Positions 38,857-50,743 of a DNA stretch of 64,000 nt are shown one piece after another (position 1 is the first letter of the stretch; the number at the start of each line of letters is the position of its first letter). The stretch lies in the NCBI GenBank assembly GCA_002909145.1, contig PNQY01000162.1, positions 22,677-86,676 of the forward strand, in the 5' to 3' direction. The position numbers and the translations under genes are program-made. Origin of the DNA: Candidatus Thioglobus perditus (GTDB taxonomy: Bacteria; Pseudomonadota; Gammaproteobacteria; PS1; Pseudothioglobaceae). The notes under the pieces were generated by a model. It ran no database searches. It saw only the letters and a list, made by a program, of their open reading frames with translations, and was not told the origin of the DNA.

Positions 38857-41388
38857 TTAAAAATCATCTAAATTAGCAAGGTAGTTCGGAATTTCATCTT
38901 TAAGTTTTTTATATAAGCTTGGAGATGTTGAGGCTAAGCCTTTAAGTACTAATTCAAAATTAGTTACATAGTCATAATCATTACCGCTTATATGCTTTTT
39001 AAAATGAGCTAAACGTACAGCCCAACAGCAAGACTCATAAGCTATGCCAGTAGTTTCTTTATTGGTAATTGAATCAGTTATTGAACGATTAACGCCAGCA
39101 AACACATGCATCTTTTGCAAAACTGGATATGCACCATATAGCTCAGCTGTCTTTGTTCCATTATCGTCATGGTGGGCTAGAGTTAAAAATTTTCTAGGAT
39201 TAATGATATAACTCATTGAGCTATCACGTTTATCAATTTTGCTTGTTTCTGGATCGTACTGCAATGAATTATTAAAAGTAAACTTATCCAAAGTTAAATC
39301 CACTGAAGCTGCAATGTCAGAATACTTTCTTCTAGCAACTAAATTACCACTACTATTCATATCTGTATCATCAATATGATGAGTTTGTGCGGCCTTTAAG
39401 GTTAGATAGGTGTCACCAGTTTCTTCATCAATAAAATCAGATTCAAGACCAAGAGTGAAGTTATTTGCATTGCTTATTCTATCAATACCAGTAAATTTTT
39501 GCCCTGAAAATAGACCTTCATACGAATCATTTTTATCAGCTGAATCAAAACTAGGTAGAGAGCTTTGATTTTCTTTTGGCGTGTAATTGTATGCAATTCT
39601 AGGTGTTAAAGTTTGAATTAAATCCGTGCCAAATATATTAGTTTCTCTCTCAAGGAATAATTTTGAATCAATACCAAAACTATAAATAGAGCGGTCTTGG
39701 TCAGTAGTATTATCAAGTGCATAATCAGTAGTTGATAGGTTTAAGCTTGGAGAGATTGAGTATGCATCTGTAGAAATTTCTCTACTAAAGTTAGCTTGAG
39801 CATGGGTACGTAAACCAGTAGTATTACTAGAGTCTTTATGTTTGAATTTTGTACTAACTAAAGATAAACCCATATTACGGCCACTTATGCCTTCGAAACC
39901 TTTAGATATAGATAATTCTGGTGCGCGAGTATATTCTGAACTGCCACTATTAACTAGCTGCTCATTCTCAGCAAATAAAGCCATATCAAGATTTCTATCT
40001 TCATCTTTGTATGTTAAATCTATATGTGAATGTAGTGCTGATGTGGAAGTGTTGTCATGAGCAATGTCTTTAAAATAATTTGCGTCAGATACTCGATTAG
40101 CAGTTAAATTTAAATCTGTTTTATCATTTAAAGATATATCTAATTTTGAATCTAACAACCAGCGCTTTTCATTAGTAATATCGTCCTCATTTAAATAATG
40201 ACCTTCAATTTCAAAACGCCCATTATTCCAATAATCATTTTTTGCAATTAACTGTCGATATTTTCCTTCTATCACACTGCCACGGCTTGACAACTGGTTA
40301 AGTGTTAGTAACAAGTCACGATCTGGAGCAATATTAAAATAATAAGGAATTCTAACTTGGTAATTGTTATCTTCATTGGCAACTGATTCGTCATAACTAC
40401 CAAAAGATGGGGCTAAAAATCCAGAGCCGCGACCCTCTAATACCCACTCATGATGAGGGGAGTAGAAGATAGGCACGCCAAAGAACTCAACAGTTACATC
40501 TTCTGCTTTTCCTCTATTGGTTTTAGAATTAAGGGTAATTTGATCAGCATTCATTTTCCAATCAGAATTTCCTAATGGACAAAGACTGTAATTTACAGCA
40601 TCGAATACTTGTTTTGTACCATCATTGGTAACTCTTTGCGCCTGTCCATTAATTCTTAAATCTGGATAATGGAATCTAACCTGATCTAATGTAGTGTAAT
40701 TTATATCACCTTGTTTCTTAACCACGGCCTTGTTGCCAATAAACATTAATTCATTATCTTGGAATTTAACGTTGCCAGTTGCAGTTGAAGTTTTGCTTGA
40801 TTTTTTAATATTTATCTCATCAGCAGCAAGGTAATACTTATTAGAATTAAGTGAAACGTTGCCAGTTAATAGATAAGTGTCTTTTTTAGTTATCTCGCTA
40901 CGATCAGCAGCAACATCAAGGCTTTCAGTGTTATTAGATAAAGTTTGCTTTGGGAAAAGTAAGTTATTTTGTTGACAACTAAGTACCACACCATTTGTAT
41001 CAGCAACTTTAGTATTTGCAGGTATAGGTGGGTAATCTTTTATATTTTTTTTAGGCTGGTGTTTTTCAACCAGTTCCTTGCTAGGCTTAGCAACAGCGAC
41101 TATTTTTTCTTTTACTGTGCTTTTATTGCTATCTTTTTGCTGAACAACATTTTTGCTCTGTTGCTTTTTTTCCTCTTTTTTATGTTTTTTTTCTACTACC
41201 GGTGTTTTTGCTTTTGATTCATCTTCTTCATCATTACTCCAGAAAGAAAATATACTGGAAGATGGCTTTTCAGGGGTTTTTTCTATTGATCCACAAATTC
41301 TTCCACCATTGCTGCTCATTTCACAAGCACCATATGAGGATGTACTTAATAATATTGCGAATAAATAAATAAATGATTGCTTTTTCAT
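38857..41388 (-). CDS. lptD: LPS-assembly protein LptD
   Basis: Outer-membrane barrel that, with LptE, inserts LPS into the outer leaflet. The 843 residues comprise a signal peptide (about 1-20), a Lys-rich low-complexity stretch at about 59-117, an OstA/LptA-like domain (about 150-270) and a C-terminal barrel. Cysteines that may form the rearranging disulfides are present at positions 22, 32, 138 and in the adjacent pair of ESCCWAV. The Lys-rich stretch, with about 19 lysines in 60 residues, is unusual. It heads the lptD-surA-rlmB unit. Confidence 0.93.
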   Translation of the reverse strand: MKKQSFIYLFAILLSTSSYGACEMSSNGGRICGSIEKTPEKPSSSIFSFWSNDEEDESKAKTPVVEKKHKKEEKKQQSKNVVQQKDSNKSTVKEKIVAVAKPSKELVEKHQPKKNIKDYPPIPANTKVADTNGVVLSCQQNNLLFPKQTLSNNTESLDVAADRSEITKKDTYLLTGNVSLNSNKYYLAADEINIKKSSKTSTATGNVKFQDNELMFIGNKAVVKKQGDINYTTLDQVRFHYPDLRINGQAQRVTNDGTKQVFDAVNYSLCPLGNSDWKMNADQITLNSKTNRGKAEDVTVEFFGVPIFYSPHHEWVLEGRGSGFLAPSFGSYDESVANEDNNYQVRIPYYFNIAPDRDLLLTLNQLSSRGSVIEGKYRQLIAKNDYWNNGRFEIEGHYLNEDDITNEKRWLLDSKLDISLNDKTDLNLTANRVSDANYFKDIAHDNTSTSALHSHIDLTYKDEDRNLDMALFAENEQLVNSGSSEYTRAPELSISKGFEGISGRNMGLSLVSTKFKHKDSSNTTGLRTHAQANFSREISTDAYSISPSLNLSTTDYALDNTTDQDRSIYSFGIDSKLFLERETNIFGTDLIQTLTPRIAYNYTPKENQSSLPSFDSADKNDSYEGLFSGQKFTGIDRISNANNFTLGLESDFIDEETGDTYLTLKAAQTHHIDDTDMNSSGNLVARRKYSDIAASVDLTLDKFTFNNSLQYDPETSKIDKRDSSMSYIINPRKFLTLAHHDDNGTKTAELYGAYPVLQKMHVFAGVNRSITDSITNKETTGIAYESCCWAVRLAHFKKHISGNDYDYVTNFELVLKGLASTSPSLYKKLKDEIPNYLANLDDF

Positions 41389-41515
41389 AAGCTACTTTCT
41401 AAGTGCGTAAATTCGAATATTTTAACACTATTATAGTAGTTTGTATTAGTTGCATTAGTGAGCTTTGTTTTGGGTAAAATAACTTAGGTTTTTACTAATT
41501 ATGGAACTTAAATTA

Positions 41516-42688
41516 ATGGCTTGGAACGACAATGACAATCAAAACCCTTGGGGTAATAATAACCAGACACCTCCTGAACTAGATCAGGTTATCAAAGATT
41601 TTAAAAACAAATTTGATGGCGTGTTTGGCGGTAAAAAGAACTCAACATCTAATGGCACAAAGCCTAGCATACCATCAACAAGTGGAATTAAATATATTTT
41701 TATATTAGCTCTACTGGTGTGGCTACTGTCTGGAATATATATTATTGATCCTGCGGAAAAAGGTGTTGTTCTGCGTTTTGGTGCATTCCAAGAAGAGACT
41801 TCCCAAGGTCCACACTGGCACTTGCCTTACCCAATTGAAACTTTAAATAGAATCAATGTTGAGCAAATTAGAACAGCTGAGATTGGATTTAGAAATGTTG
41901 TAAATGGTAATCGTCGTTTTGGCGGTAATGTTTCATCTGAATCATTAATGCTTACTAAAGACGAAAATATGATTGATGCTAAATTTGCAGTTCAGTACAA
42001 AATTAGTGACGTACAAGCATATCTTTTTAATGTTGCTAATCCCGACACTACACTTCGTCATGTTGCTGAAAGTGCAATTCGTCAAGTTGTTGGTAAAAAT
42101 ACTATGGACTACATCTTAACTGAAGGCAGGGTTAGTATCGCTGATGATATTAAAGAAAAATCTCAAGAATTGTTAAACATGTATGAAACAGGTTTACAAA
42201 TTACCACGGTTAATATGCAAGATGCACAACCGCCTGAACAAGTTCAAGCGGCATTTTCTGATGCAGTTAAAGCGCGTGAGGATAAGCAACGTTTAATTAA
42301 CGAGGCACAAACTTATGCTAACGATATTCTGCCAAAATCTCGCGGTAAGGCAGTACGTATGCTTGAAGAATCTAAAGCTTATAAATCAGAAGTTATATCA
42401 AAATCAGAAGGTGAGGCGTCACGCTTTAAACAGATCCTAACTGAGTATGAAAAAGCCCCAGAGGTAACTAGAGAGCGTCTGTATCGTGAAACTATGGAGG
42501 GAGTTTTATTCTCCACCAACAAAGTTGTTGTTGACTCTAAAGCTAATTCTATGATGTACTTACCAATTGATAAGCTTATTGAATCCAAACAAAGCAACAC
42601 TCAGATTATTGTTAAGGATTCGCAAGTACAACAAAAAGAACAGGGCGGCAACGTTAGAGGGATTTTCCGCAATAGGGAGGCAAGATAA
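41516..42688 (+). CDS. hflK: FtsH protease activity modulator HflK
   Basis: Stomatin/prohibitin-family membrane protein that forms, with HflC, a large periplasmic cage around FtsH. I choose ATG 41516, giving 390 residues beginning MAWNDNDNQNPWG as in known HflK, over ATG 41501. A Gly/Asn-rich N-terminal cytosolic segment precedes the single membrane helix (about residues 60-78), then the SPFH domain. It overlaps hflC by one base (TAATG). Confidence 0.95.
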   Translation: MAWNDNDNQNPWGNNNQTPPELDQVIKDFKNKFDGVFGGKKNSTSNGTKPSIPSTSGIKYIFILALLVWLLSGIYIIDPAEKGVVLRFGAFQEETSQGPHWHLPYPIETLNRINVEQIRTAEIGFRNVVNGNRRFGGNVSSESLMLTKDENMIDAKFAVQYKISDVQAYLFNVANPDTTLRHVAESAIRQVVGKNTMDYILTEGRVSIADDIKEKSQELLNMYETGLQITTVNMQDAQPPEQVQAAFSDAVKAREDKQRLINEAQTYANDILPKSRGKAVRMLEESKAYKSEVISKSEGEASRFKQILTEYEKAPEVTRERLYRETMEGVLFSTNKVVVDSKANSMMYLPIDKLIESKQSNTQIIVKDSQVQQKEQGGNVRGIFRNREAR

Positions 42689-43548
42689 TGCAAAAATTAT
42701 TTTTAGCTATAGGCGCTGTTCTAATTTTGGCACTAAGTTCAGCTTTATATACAGTTAACGAAACTCAAACAGCCATCAAATTACGCTTAGGTGAAATTGT
42801 AACTGTTGAAAGAGCTCCAGGGCTTAAATTTAAGATGCCGTTCGTAAATAATGTTGTTAAGTTTGATGATCGTATCCAAACGCTTGATGCTCCATCTGAG
42901 AGATTTTTAACTGGTGAAAAGAAAAACGTTATTGTTGATTCATATGTTAAATGGCGTATCACTGATGCTGAGCAATTTTACAAATCAACTGGTGGTAACC
43001 TAGCAAGGACCAATAATCGTCTTGCACAGATTATTAAAACTGGTCTTAAGAGTGAATTCTCAAAGCGTACTATTTCTGATGTTGTATCTGGTGAGCGTAG
43101 TGAAATTATGTCTAATATTGCCAGATTAGCAAAGAAAGATATTTCAGAGTTTGGTATTGAAATTATAGATGTACGTATTAAGCGTATTGATCTTTCGCAA
43201 GAAGTTTCAAATTCGGTTTATCGTCGTATGCAAGCAGAGCGTCAACGTGTTGCTAAAGAGTTTAGATCAAAAGGTGCTGAAGAGGCTGAGGTTATTAGAG
43301 CCGCTGCAGATAAAGAGCGTACTATTATTCTGGCTAATGCTTATCGTGATAGTGAAAAGATTCGTGGTGAGGGTGATGCGATAAGTGCAAATAATTATGC
43401 AAAAGCATACAATCAAAACTCTGAGTTTTATTCATTCTACAGATCATTAGAATCTTACAAAAAATCATTCTCAGGCAAAAGTGATGTTTTAGTACTTAAT
43501 CCAAATACTGAATTTTTCCGTCACTTTAATCCGGAAGTTAAAAAATAA
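42688..43548 (+). CDS. hflC: FtsH protease activity modulator HflC
   Basis: Partner of HflK. The 286 residues begin with a membrane anchor (LFLAIGAVLILALSSALYTV), followed by the SPFH domain (ETQTAIKLRLGEI) and a helical part rich in Glu/Arg/Ala. Co-translated with hflK through a one-base overlap and followed by hisZ after 5 bases. Confidence 0.96.
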   Translation: MQKLFLAIGAVLILALSSALYTVNETQTAIKLRLGEIVTVERAPGLKFKMPFVNNVVKFDDRIQTLDAPSERFLTGEKKNVIVDSYVKWRITDAEQFYKSTGGNLARTNNRLAQIIKTGLKSEFSKRTISDVVSGERSEIMSNIARLAKKDISEFGIEIIDVRIKRIDLSQEVSNSVYRRMQAERQRVAKEFRSKGAEEAEVIRAAADKERTIILANAYRDSEKIRGEGDAISANNYAKAYNQNSEFYSFYRSLESYKKSFSGKSDVLVLNPNTEFFRHFNPEVKK

Positions 43549-43553
43549 AAAAA

Positions 43554-44507
43554 ATGAATACTTGGCAACTGCCTGAAGGTATCGACGAACTCACAGGAAA
43601 TCAAGCATATAAGTTTGAGGTGTTGCGCCGTCAACTTTTAGACTTGTATATAAATAAAGGTTTTGAGTTGGTTATTCCACCAATGGTTGAAAATGTTGAT
43701 TCATTATTATTAACCAGTGACTCTGTTAACGAAAAAACTTTTAAATTTTTAGACCCTGCTAGTGGCAAGATGTTAGGAGTTCACGCTGATATTACTCCAC
43801 AAATTGCGCGTATAGATGCAAAACGTAGTAGTAATAAAGTTGAAAAATATTGCTATGTAAATTCAATATTACAAACTAAAGCGGATGATTTCTACGCTTC
43901 ACGCTCTCCAATTCAAGCAGGTGCAGAGCTTTATGGTTCAGATGATATAAACACTGATATTGAGGCAATAGAGTTAATGCTAGAGAGTTTGAATATTTTA
44001 TCAATAGACCCAGTAGTTGTTAGTCTTGGTAATGTGGCAATATTTAACGCTCTTATTCAAACTGAAGATTTGACTTCTGTAAAAATTTCACAACTACGTG
44101 AAATTTTTACACGCAGATCAGTTCCAGATTTATCAGTATTTTTGACAAACAACACTTTAACTAATGCTGACAAATTTACAAAGCTTATGCATTTAGAAGG
44201 TAACGAGTCAATTCTGGATGAAGCATTGAAAGTATTTAATGATATTGATTTTGCAAAATCAGCTATTGAAGATCTAATAGCAATCAATCAGCAATTAAAA
44301 TCAAAGAACATAAATGTAATTTATGATCTTGCAGAGCTTAAATCTTATGAATATCACACAGGTGTTGTATTTTCAGCATATAACGAAAGCTACTCTAAGG
44401 CGCTAGCTCAGGGTGGTCGTTATAATGATATTGGTAAATCATTTGGCAAATCAAGAGCCGCAACTGGCTTTTCATTTGATTTAAAATTTTTATCCCAAAC
44501 AAAATAA
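43554..44507 (+). CDS. hisZ: ATP phosphoribosyltransferase regulatory subunit
   Basis: A histidyl-tRNA-synthetase-like protein that lacks aminoacylation activity and regulates the short form of HisG in histidine synthesis. The 317 residues retain class II motifs (DITPQIARIDA, YHTGVVFSAY, GGRYNDIGKSFG) but lack the C-terminal anticodon-binding domain. Its presence predicts a short-form hisG elsewhere in the genome. The order hflK-hflC-hisZ-purA is common in gammaproteobacteria such as Pseudomonas. Confidence 0.92.
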   Translation: MNTWQLPEGIDELTGNQAYKFEVLRRQLLDLYINKGFELVIPPMVENVDSLLLTSDSVNEKTFKFLDPASGKMLGVHADITPQIARIDAKRSSNKVEKYCYVNSILQTKADDFYASRSPIQAGAELYGSDDINTDIEAIELMLESLNILSIDPVVVSLGNVAIFNALIQTEDLTSVKISQLREIFTRRSVPDLSVFLTNNTLTNADKFTKLMHLEGNESILDEALKVFNDIDFAKSAIEDLIAINQQLKSKNINVIYDLAELKSYEYHTGVVFSAYNESYSKALAQGGRYNDIGKSFGKSRAATGFSFDLKFLSQTK

Positions 44508-44535
44508 AAAAATAATTTTATTAAGTATTAAATAG

Positions 44536-45867
<1,332 letters not shown>

Positions 45868-45870
45868 TAC

Positions 45871-47985
45871 ATGAGCGACCCCCATAAGAAGAGGGAATCG
45901 GAAAAATACGATAATCCTATACCCTCTAGGGAATATATTCTTAGTTTTGTTGAGAAAAAACCCCTAACCAAGAATGAATTATTCGACTTATTAAAAGCTG
46001 AAGATCACCAAAAAAAACCAATTGGCCATAGGCTAAGAGCAATGGTACGTGATCAACAAATCAGTTGTAACAAAAAAGGTGTTTATCGCAAGTTTTCTAA
46101 TCGTGGTTTGTTAACTGGCACTATCATTGCCAACCCTAAAGGGTTTGGATTTATTGTGCTTGATAAAGGCGGTAAAGACTTAAGATTATCATCCAAACAA
46201 ATGCAGCTAGTATTTCATGGAGATAGAGTTAAAGCACGCTTGTTAAATCAGCGTGGAGATGCTGAAATTGTCAAAGTAATTGAAACTGTAAAAACAGTAG
46301 TTGGACGCCTACATCTTGAGCAAGACGGTGCATATGTTGTAGTTGATGATAAACGCATCAAGCACAATATATTAATACCAAAGGTTGGCAAAGATAATAC
46401 AGATGAACAAATTGTAATTGTTGAAATTACCAAGTCACCAACACTGGATTATTTAGCACAAGGCAGAATTATCCAAGTATTAGGCTCTTACATGGATGAG
46501 GGGGTGGAAACAGACTCCGCCCTTTATCGCAACAACATCCCGGTTGAGTTTTCTGCAGCTGCAACTGCACAAACCAATAAGCTTCCAACTAAAGTAACAA
46601 AGGCCGATAAAAAGGGTAGGGCTGATATTACCAGCATGAAACTGGTCACTATCGATGGCGAAGATTCAAGAGATTTTGATGACGCTGTATATGCTGAGAA
46701 GACTAAAAAAGGTTGGAAACTAGTAGTTGCTATTGCCGATGTATCGCACTATGTTAAAGAAGGATCTGATCTAGATAGTGATGCCATTGATCGTGGTAAT
46801 TCGGTTTACTTTCCACGTCGTGTTGTGCCGATGCTGCCTGAGGCTTTATCAAACGGCCTATGCTCAATTAACCCCGATGTAGAACGCCTATGTATGACTT
46901 GCGAGATGAACATCGACTCAGAAGGGGATTTAATTAATTATAAGTTCTATCCTGCGGTTATGTTTTCACATGCTCGCCTTACTTATACTAAGGTAAGTAA
47001 AATTCTAGAATACCACGATAAAGAGCTAACGCATAAGTATGCAAGTGTTATGGATAATCTAAACACTTTATATGATTTGTATAAAACACTCAAAACTGCC
47101 AGAATCAAACGTGGAGTAATGGACTTTGATCGTATTGAGTCTCAAATCTTGTTTAATGACAACGGCAAAATTGACAACATTGTAGCCCGATCACGTAATG
47201 ATGCACACAAGCTTATTGAAGAATGCATGCTTATGGCCAATCAAGCCACTGCAAAGTTTTTAGCTGATAACGATGAAGATTTTCTTTATCGAATCCATCC
47301 TAAGCCAACTGCAGAGAAGGTTGAAGTTACGCGTCAATTCTTAACTGCAGTAGGCTTAACTCTTGAGGGTGGCGCTCAGCCAGAATCAAAACATTTTGCT
47401 AAAGTGCTAGAAGATGCTAAAGGTCGTGATGATGAAAACATCATTAAAACTGTTGTATTGCGCACTATGAAACAAGCCGTCTATACTCCTGCAAACGAAG
47501 GGCACTTTGGTCTAGCGTTTGAAGACTATACCCACTTTACCTCTCCAATTAGAAGATATCCTGATCTTTTGGTGCATCGCGCTATTAATCGAGTAATAAA
47601 TAAAAAGAAAAGAAAACCAAGCAAAAAAATGATTGAAATTGGCGCGCACTTATCTATGACTGAGCGCAGAGCCGACGACGCTTCTCGCGATGTAGAGCAA
47701 TGGCTTAAATGTGAATATATGCGCGATAAAGTTGGAAAAACATTTAATGGTGTTATTTCTGGAGTAGCAGGCTTTGGCATTTTTATTGAGCTGAGCGACG
47801 TATTTGTTGAAGGCATGATTGCTATGCGTGACATGAAAGATGATTATTATATTTTTGATGATATCCATCATCAACTAAAAGGTGAGCGAACCGGTCGAGT
47901 TTTTAGGCTTGGTGATACCATCAAAATTCAAGTGGCATCTGTCAATTTAGACGATCGACAAATGGTTTTTATTCCGGTCAATTAA
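45871..47985 (+). CDS. rnr: Ribonuclease R
   Basis: Processive 3'-to-5' exoribonuclease that degrades structured RNA. The 704 residues include an N-terminal winged-helix region, cold-shock domains, the RNB catalytic domain (DGEDSRDFDDAVYA with the metal-binding aspartates) and a C-terminal S1 domain (FNGVISGVAGFGIFIEL). It is about 100 residues shorter than the E. coli enzyme and lacks the long basic tail. RNase R rather than RNase II is favoured by the helix-turn-helix N-terminus. Confidence 0.94.
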   Translation: MSDPHKKRESEKYDNPIPSREYILSFVEKKPLTKNELFDLLKAEDHQKKPIGHRLRAMVRDQQISCNKKGVYRKFSNRGLLTGTIIANPKGFGFIVLDKGGKDLRLSSKQMQLVFHGDRVKARLLNQRGDAEIVKVIETVKTVVGRLHLEQDGAYVVVDDKRIKHNILIPKVGKDNTDEQIVIVEITKSPTLDYLAQGRIIQVLGSYMDEGVETDSALYRNNIPVEFSAAATAQTNKLPTKVTKADKKGRADITSMKLVTIDGEDSRDFDDAVYAEKTKKGWKLVVAIADVSHYVKEGSDLDSDAIDRGNSVYFPRRVVPMLPEALSNGLCSINPDVERLCMTCEMNIDSEGDLINYKFYPAVMFSHARLTYTKVSKILEYHDKELTHKYASVMDNLNTLYDLYKTLKTARIKRGVMDFDRIESQILFNDNGKIDNIVARSRNDAHKLIEECMLMANQATAKFLADNDEDFLYRIHPKPTAEKVEVTRQFLTAVGLTLEGGAQPESKHFAKVLEDAKGRDDENIIKTVVLRTMKQAVYTPANEGHFGLAFEDYTHFTSPIRRYPDLLVHRAINRVINKKKRKPSKKMIEIGAHLSMTERRADDASRDVEQWLKCEYMRDKVGKTFNGVISGVAGFGIFIELSDVFVEGMIAMRDMKDDYYIFDDIHHQLKGERTGRVFRLGDTIKIQVASVNLDDRQMVFIPVN

Positions 47986-48006
47986 TAAATATCAGTAACA
48001 AATTGT

Positions 48007-48012
48007 TATAAT
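48007..48012 (+). promoter_or_regulatory. Extended -10 promoter just before an acetyltransferase gene
   Basis: TGTTATAAT, an extended -10 element, with 8 bases to the ATG at 48021. AAGG lies in those 8 bases and could be a weak Shine-Dalgarno sequence, but a leaderless or near-leaderless mRNA is the simpler reading. Confidence 0.5.
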
Positions 48013-48020
48013 AAGGCTGT

Positions 48021-48503
48021 ATGCATATAGAAGCCTTAATAGCAAACTACATTGATGAGTCACATAAAAATGATTTGCAATCACTCATTAATATGTACGC
48101 TAGAGATCCAATGGGTGGCGGAGAGCCTCTTGATAAGAAGATTGTAGATAATGTCGTAACTGAATTATCAAAGCTTGGACATGCCTTTAGTGTTTTGGTT
48201 TATGCTGACGGTAAAGCTGTAGGTTTTGCCAACTGTTTTGAGTTGTTTTCAACTTTCCTATGTAAGCCGTTAATAAATATTCATGATTTAGCAATCATAG
48301 ACAGTCATAGAGGCTTGGGAATAAGTCGAATAATATTACAAAAAATAGAAGATATAGCGATAGAAAAGGGTTGCTGTAAAGTCACATTAGAAGTTCTAAG
48401 TAAAAATGATAATGCTAAAGCAGCATATTCAAAGTTTGGGTTTTCAGATTATTCTTTGAAGGCAGATACTGGGGTCGCTTTATTCTGGCAAAAAATAATT
48501 TAG
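48021..48503 (+). CDS. GNAT family N-acetyltransferase
   Basis: A 160-residue acetyl-CoA-dependent acetyltransferase of unknown substrate. The acetyl-CoA loop RGLGIS (about residues 95-100) follows the strand INIHDLAII, and the C-terminal part has LEVLSKNDNAKAAYSKFGF, typical of the fold. It lies alone between rnr and the convergent ilvD, with its own promoter. Confidence 0.88.
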   Translation: MHIEALIANYIDESHKNDLQSLINMYARDPMGGGEPLDKKIVDNVVTELSKLGHAFSVLVYADGKAVGFANCFELFSTFLCKPLINIHDLAIIDSHRGLGISRIILQKIEDIAIEKGCCKVTLEVLSKNDNAKAAYSKFGFSDYSLKADTGVALFWQKII

Positions 48504-48507
48504 ACTG

Positions 48508-48529
48508 TGTGCAAGATAAATCTTGCACA
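48508..48529. terminator. Tight inverted repeat between convergent genes
   Basis: TGTGCAAGAT and ATCTTGCACA are perfect 10-base complements separated by two bases. It lies between the acetyltransferase and ilvD 3' ends. No T-run follows in either direction, so it may act as a bidirectional 3'-end hairpin; a palindromic protein-binding site is the alternative. Confidence 0.5.
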
Positions 48530-48541
48530 TAATATGAAAAA

Positions 48542-50236
48542 TTAATCCAGGTCAGTTTTTAGCATTGCACCATTACTTGCATTTCTCACTAATAATCGAT
48601 ACTGTTGTAACCATTTAGAGCTTAAGACTTTCTTAATTGGCTTAAAGTTGGCCTTACGCTCAACAATCTCATCCTCAGATAAATTAACACTTAAGATGTA
48701 TTCATCTACATCAATGTGTATTTCATCACCATCTTTAAGTAGACCAATCATACCACCTTCAGCCGCCTCAGGAGACACATGGCCAATTGATGCACCACGA
48801 GTTGCACCCGAGAAACGACCATCAGTAATAAGTGCTACCTTATCACCCAGTCCCATACCCATAATAAGGGAGGTTGGGGCTAGCATCTCTTGCATTCCTG
48901 GTCCGCCTTTAGGGCCTTCGTAACGAATAACAACAACATCGCCTGCTTTAACTTTGCCAGACTTAATGCCATCAATTGCATCATTTTGCGAATCAAAACA
49001 AACAGCACTACCAGTAAATACACGATCGCCCGTGATACCAGCAGTTTTAATAACCGCACCTTGCTCGGCCAAGTTACCATACAAAATAGCCAAACCGCCT
49101 ACCTTGGAATATGGATTATCAATAGTATGAATAATATTAGTGTCTTTAATTTCAGCACCACTAATCTTTTCATACAAAGTTTCACCGCTTATAGTTAGAT
49201 TATCAATTAATGCCTCACCACGTTTATTCATCTCATGCATCACTGCATTAACACCGCCTGCGGTATTAATATCTTCCATATGAACAGTTGAAAGTGATGG
49301 GGAAATCTTAGCAATATGTGATACTTTTTTACTAATTTTATTAATATCACTTAGCTTAAAATCAGAATTTGCCTCTTGAGCAATTGCCAGCATATGAAGC
49401 ACTGTGTTAGAGCTGCCACCCATAGCCATATCAACGGCAAATGCATTACGAACAGCATTATCATTTAAGATATTTTGCATATTAAATTTATCTCGATCTT
49501 CTTGCTTTTCCATTAGCGCAATTTCACAAACTCGTCTTGCCGCTTGGCGATACAAAACTTCACGCTCTGGAGTGAGTGCTAAAATTGTGCCGTTTCCAGG
49601 TAGAGCGATACCCATTGCCTCCATTAGTGTATTCATGGAGTTAGCCGTAAACATACCAGAACAACTACCACCACTAGGGCAGGCATTACATTCGATGTCT
49701 TTTAATTCGGCGTCTGAAATTTGCCCGGTTTCGTGCTTGCCAACCGCTTCAAAAGCGGTTGCTAAATCAATTGCTGTGCCATCTTTAGTGTAGCCTTTTT
49801 TCATTGGGCCGCCAGATACGAAAACCGTTGGTACATTTACACGCTGAGCGCCCATAATCATACCTGGTACAATTTTGTCACAATTTGGAATGGCAATCAT
49901 TGCATCAAGCTTGTGAGCATTCATTACCGTTTCTATTGAATTAGCAATAATCTCTCTTGAAGGTAGAGAAAACAACATGCCGTCATGCCCCATAGCAATA
50001 CCATCATCAACACCAATAGTGTTGAATTCAAATGGCACACATCCAGCAGAACGAATTTCGTCTTTAATAATGTCAGATACTTTATCTAGAAAATAATGTC
50101 CGGGAATAATCTCAATAAATGAGTTGGCAACACCAATAAACGGCTTATCAAAGTCTTCATCTCTAAGGCCTGTTGCTCTTAATAATGAACGGTGTGGTGT
50201 TTTGTCATAACCCTTTTTTACTGTATCACTTCTCAT
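48542..50236 (-). CDS. ilvD: Dihydroxy-acid dehydratase
   Basis: Iron-sulfur enzyme of branched-chain amino acid and pantothenate synthesis. I place the start at ATG 50236, giving 564 residues beginning [21 protein letters not shown], the family N-terminus; the frame extends 19 residues further to an ATG at 50293 without support. Cluster ligands appear in [10 protein letters not shown] and [14 protein letters not shown]. Transcribed divergently from the ArgA-like gene. Confidence 0.97.
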   Translation of the reverse strand: MRSDTVKKGYDKTPHRSLLRATGLRDEDFDKPFIGVANSFIEIIPGHYFLDKVSDIIKDEIRSAGCVPFEFNTIGVDDGIAMGHDGMLFSLPSREIIANSIETVMNAHKLDAMIAIPNCDKIVPGMIMGAQRVNVPTVFVSGGPMKKGYTKDGTAIDLATAFEAVGKHETGQISDAELKDIECNACPSGGSCSGMFTANSMNTLMEAMGIALPGNGTILALTPEREVLYRQAARRVCEIALMEKQEDRDKFNMQNILNDNAVRNAFAVDMAMGGSSNTVLHMLAIAQEANSDFKLSDINKISKKVSHIAKISPSLSTVHMEDINTAGGVNAVMHEMNKRGEALIDNLTISGETLYEKISGAEIKDTNIIHTIDNPYSKVGGLAILYGNLAEQGAVIKTAGITGDRVFTGSAVCFDSQNDAIDGIKSGKVKAGDVVVIRYEGPKGGPGMQEMLAPTSLIMGMGLGDKVALITDGRFSGATRGASIGHVSPEAAEGGMIGLLKDGDEIHIDVDEYILSVNLSEDEIVERKANFKPIKKVLSSKWLQQYRLLVRNASNGAMLKTDLD

Positions 50237-50315
50237 TTTCTTGTTTTCAAATAAATAAAATTTAAATTTTAGACTAAAATAAGCACCTCTCATAAATGTT
50301 TTAAGTACTTATATT

Positions 50316-50741
50316 GTGAATAAGGCCAGTCAAATTCTAAAACTAGTTCAGCCATTTGTTGATCAAGGTAAGATTCTGCCTAGGACTTTAATTGATATTA
50401 ATAAATCCATTGATGATTTTGTATTAATTTATAAAGACAACCAACTACTTGCCTGTGCAGGATTAAAAAATTGTCAAGAGGGGTCCATAGGTGAGATCTA
50501 TTCACTTGCTGTGGCGCAAGGTTTTCAAAATACCGGTCTTTCTTCACAACTGCTAGACAAGATTGTTATTAAAGCGAAAAAAGAGAAATTTACCAAGATT
50601 TTTGCCCTAACAAAACATGGAACTAATTGGTTTATTAAAAATGGCTTTGCTCAAATGAATATTTCAGACTTACCATATAAGCGTCAAAAACATTTCAACT
50701 ACGATAGAAACTCTTTAATATTTTTTAAAGAAGTTAATTAG
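50316..50741 (+). CDS. ArgA-like GNAT acetyltransferase (short N-acetylglutamate synthase type)
   Basis: The 141 residues resemble the stand-alone acetyltransferase domain of ArgA: GKILPRTLIDINKSIDDF, then IGEIYSLAVAQGFQNTGLSSQLL at the acetyl-CoA site and FALTKHGTNWFIKNGF. A role in the first step of arginine synthesis is likely but not proven. The acetyl-CoA loop reads QNTGLS instead of the more usual RGKGIG. It begins with GTG and lacks a clear Shine-Dalgarno sequence; RNase T follows after two bases. Confidence 0.75.
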   Translation: MNKASQILKLVQPFVDQGKILPRTLIDINKSIDDFVLIYKDNQLLACAGLKNCQEGSIGEIYSLAVAQGFQNTGLSSQLLDKIVIKAKKEKFTKIFALTKHGTNWFIKNGFAQMNISDLPYKRQKHFNYDRNSLIFFKEVN

Positions 50742-50743
50742 CC

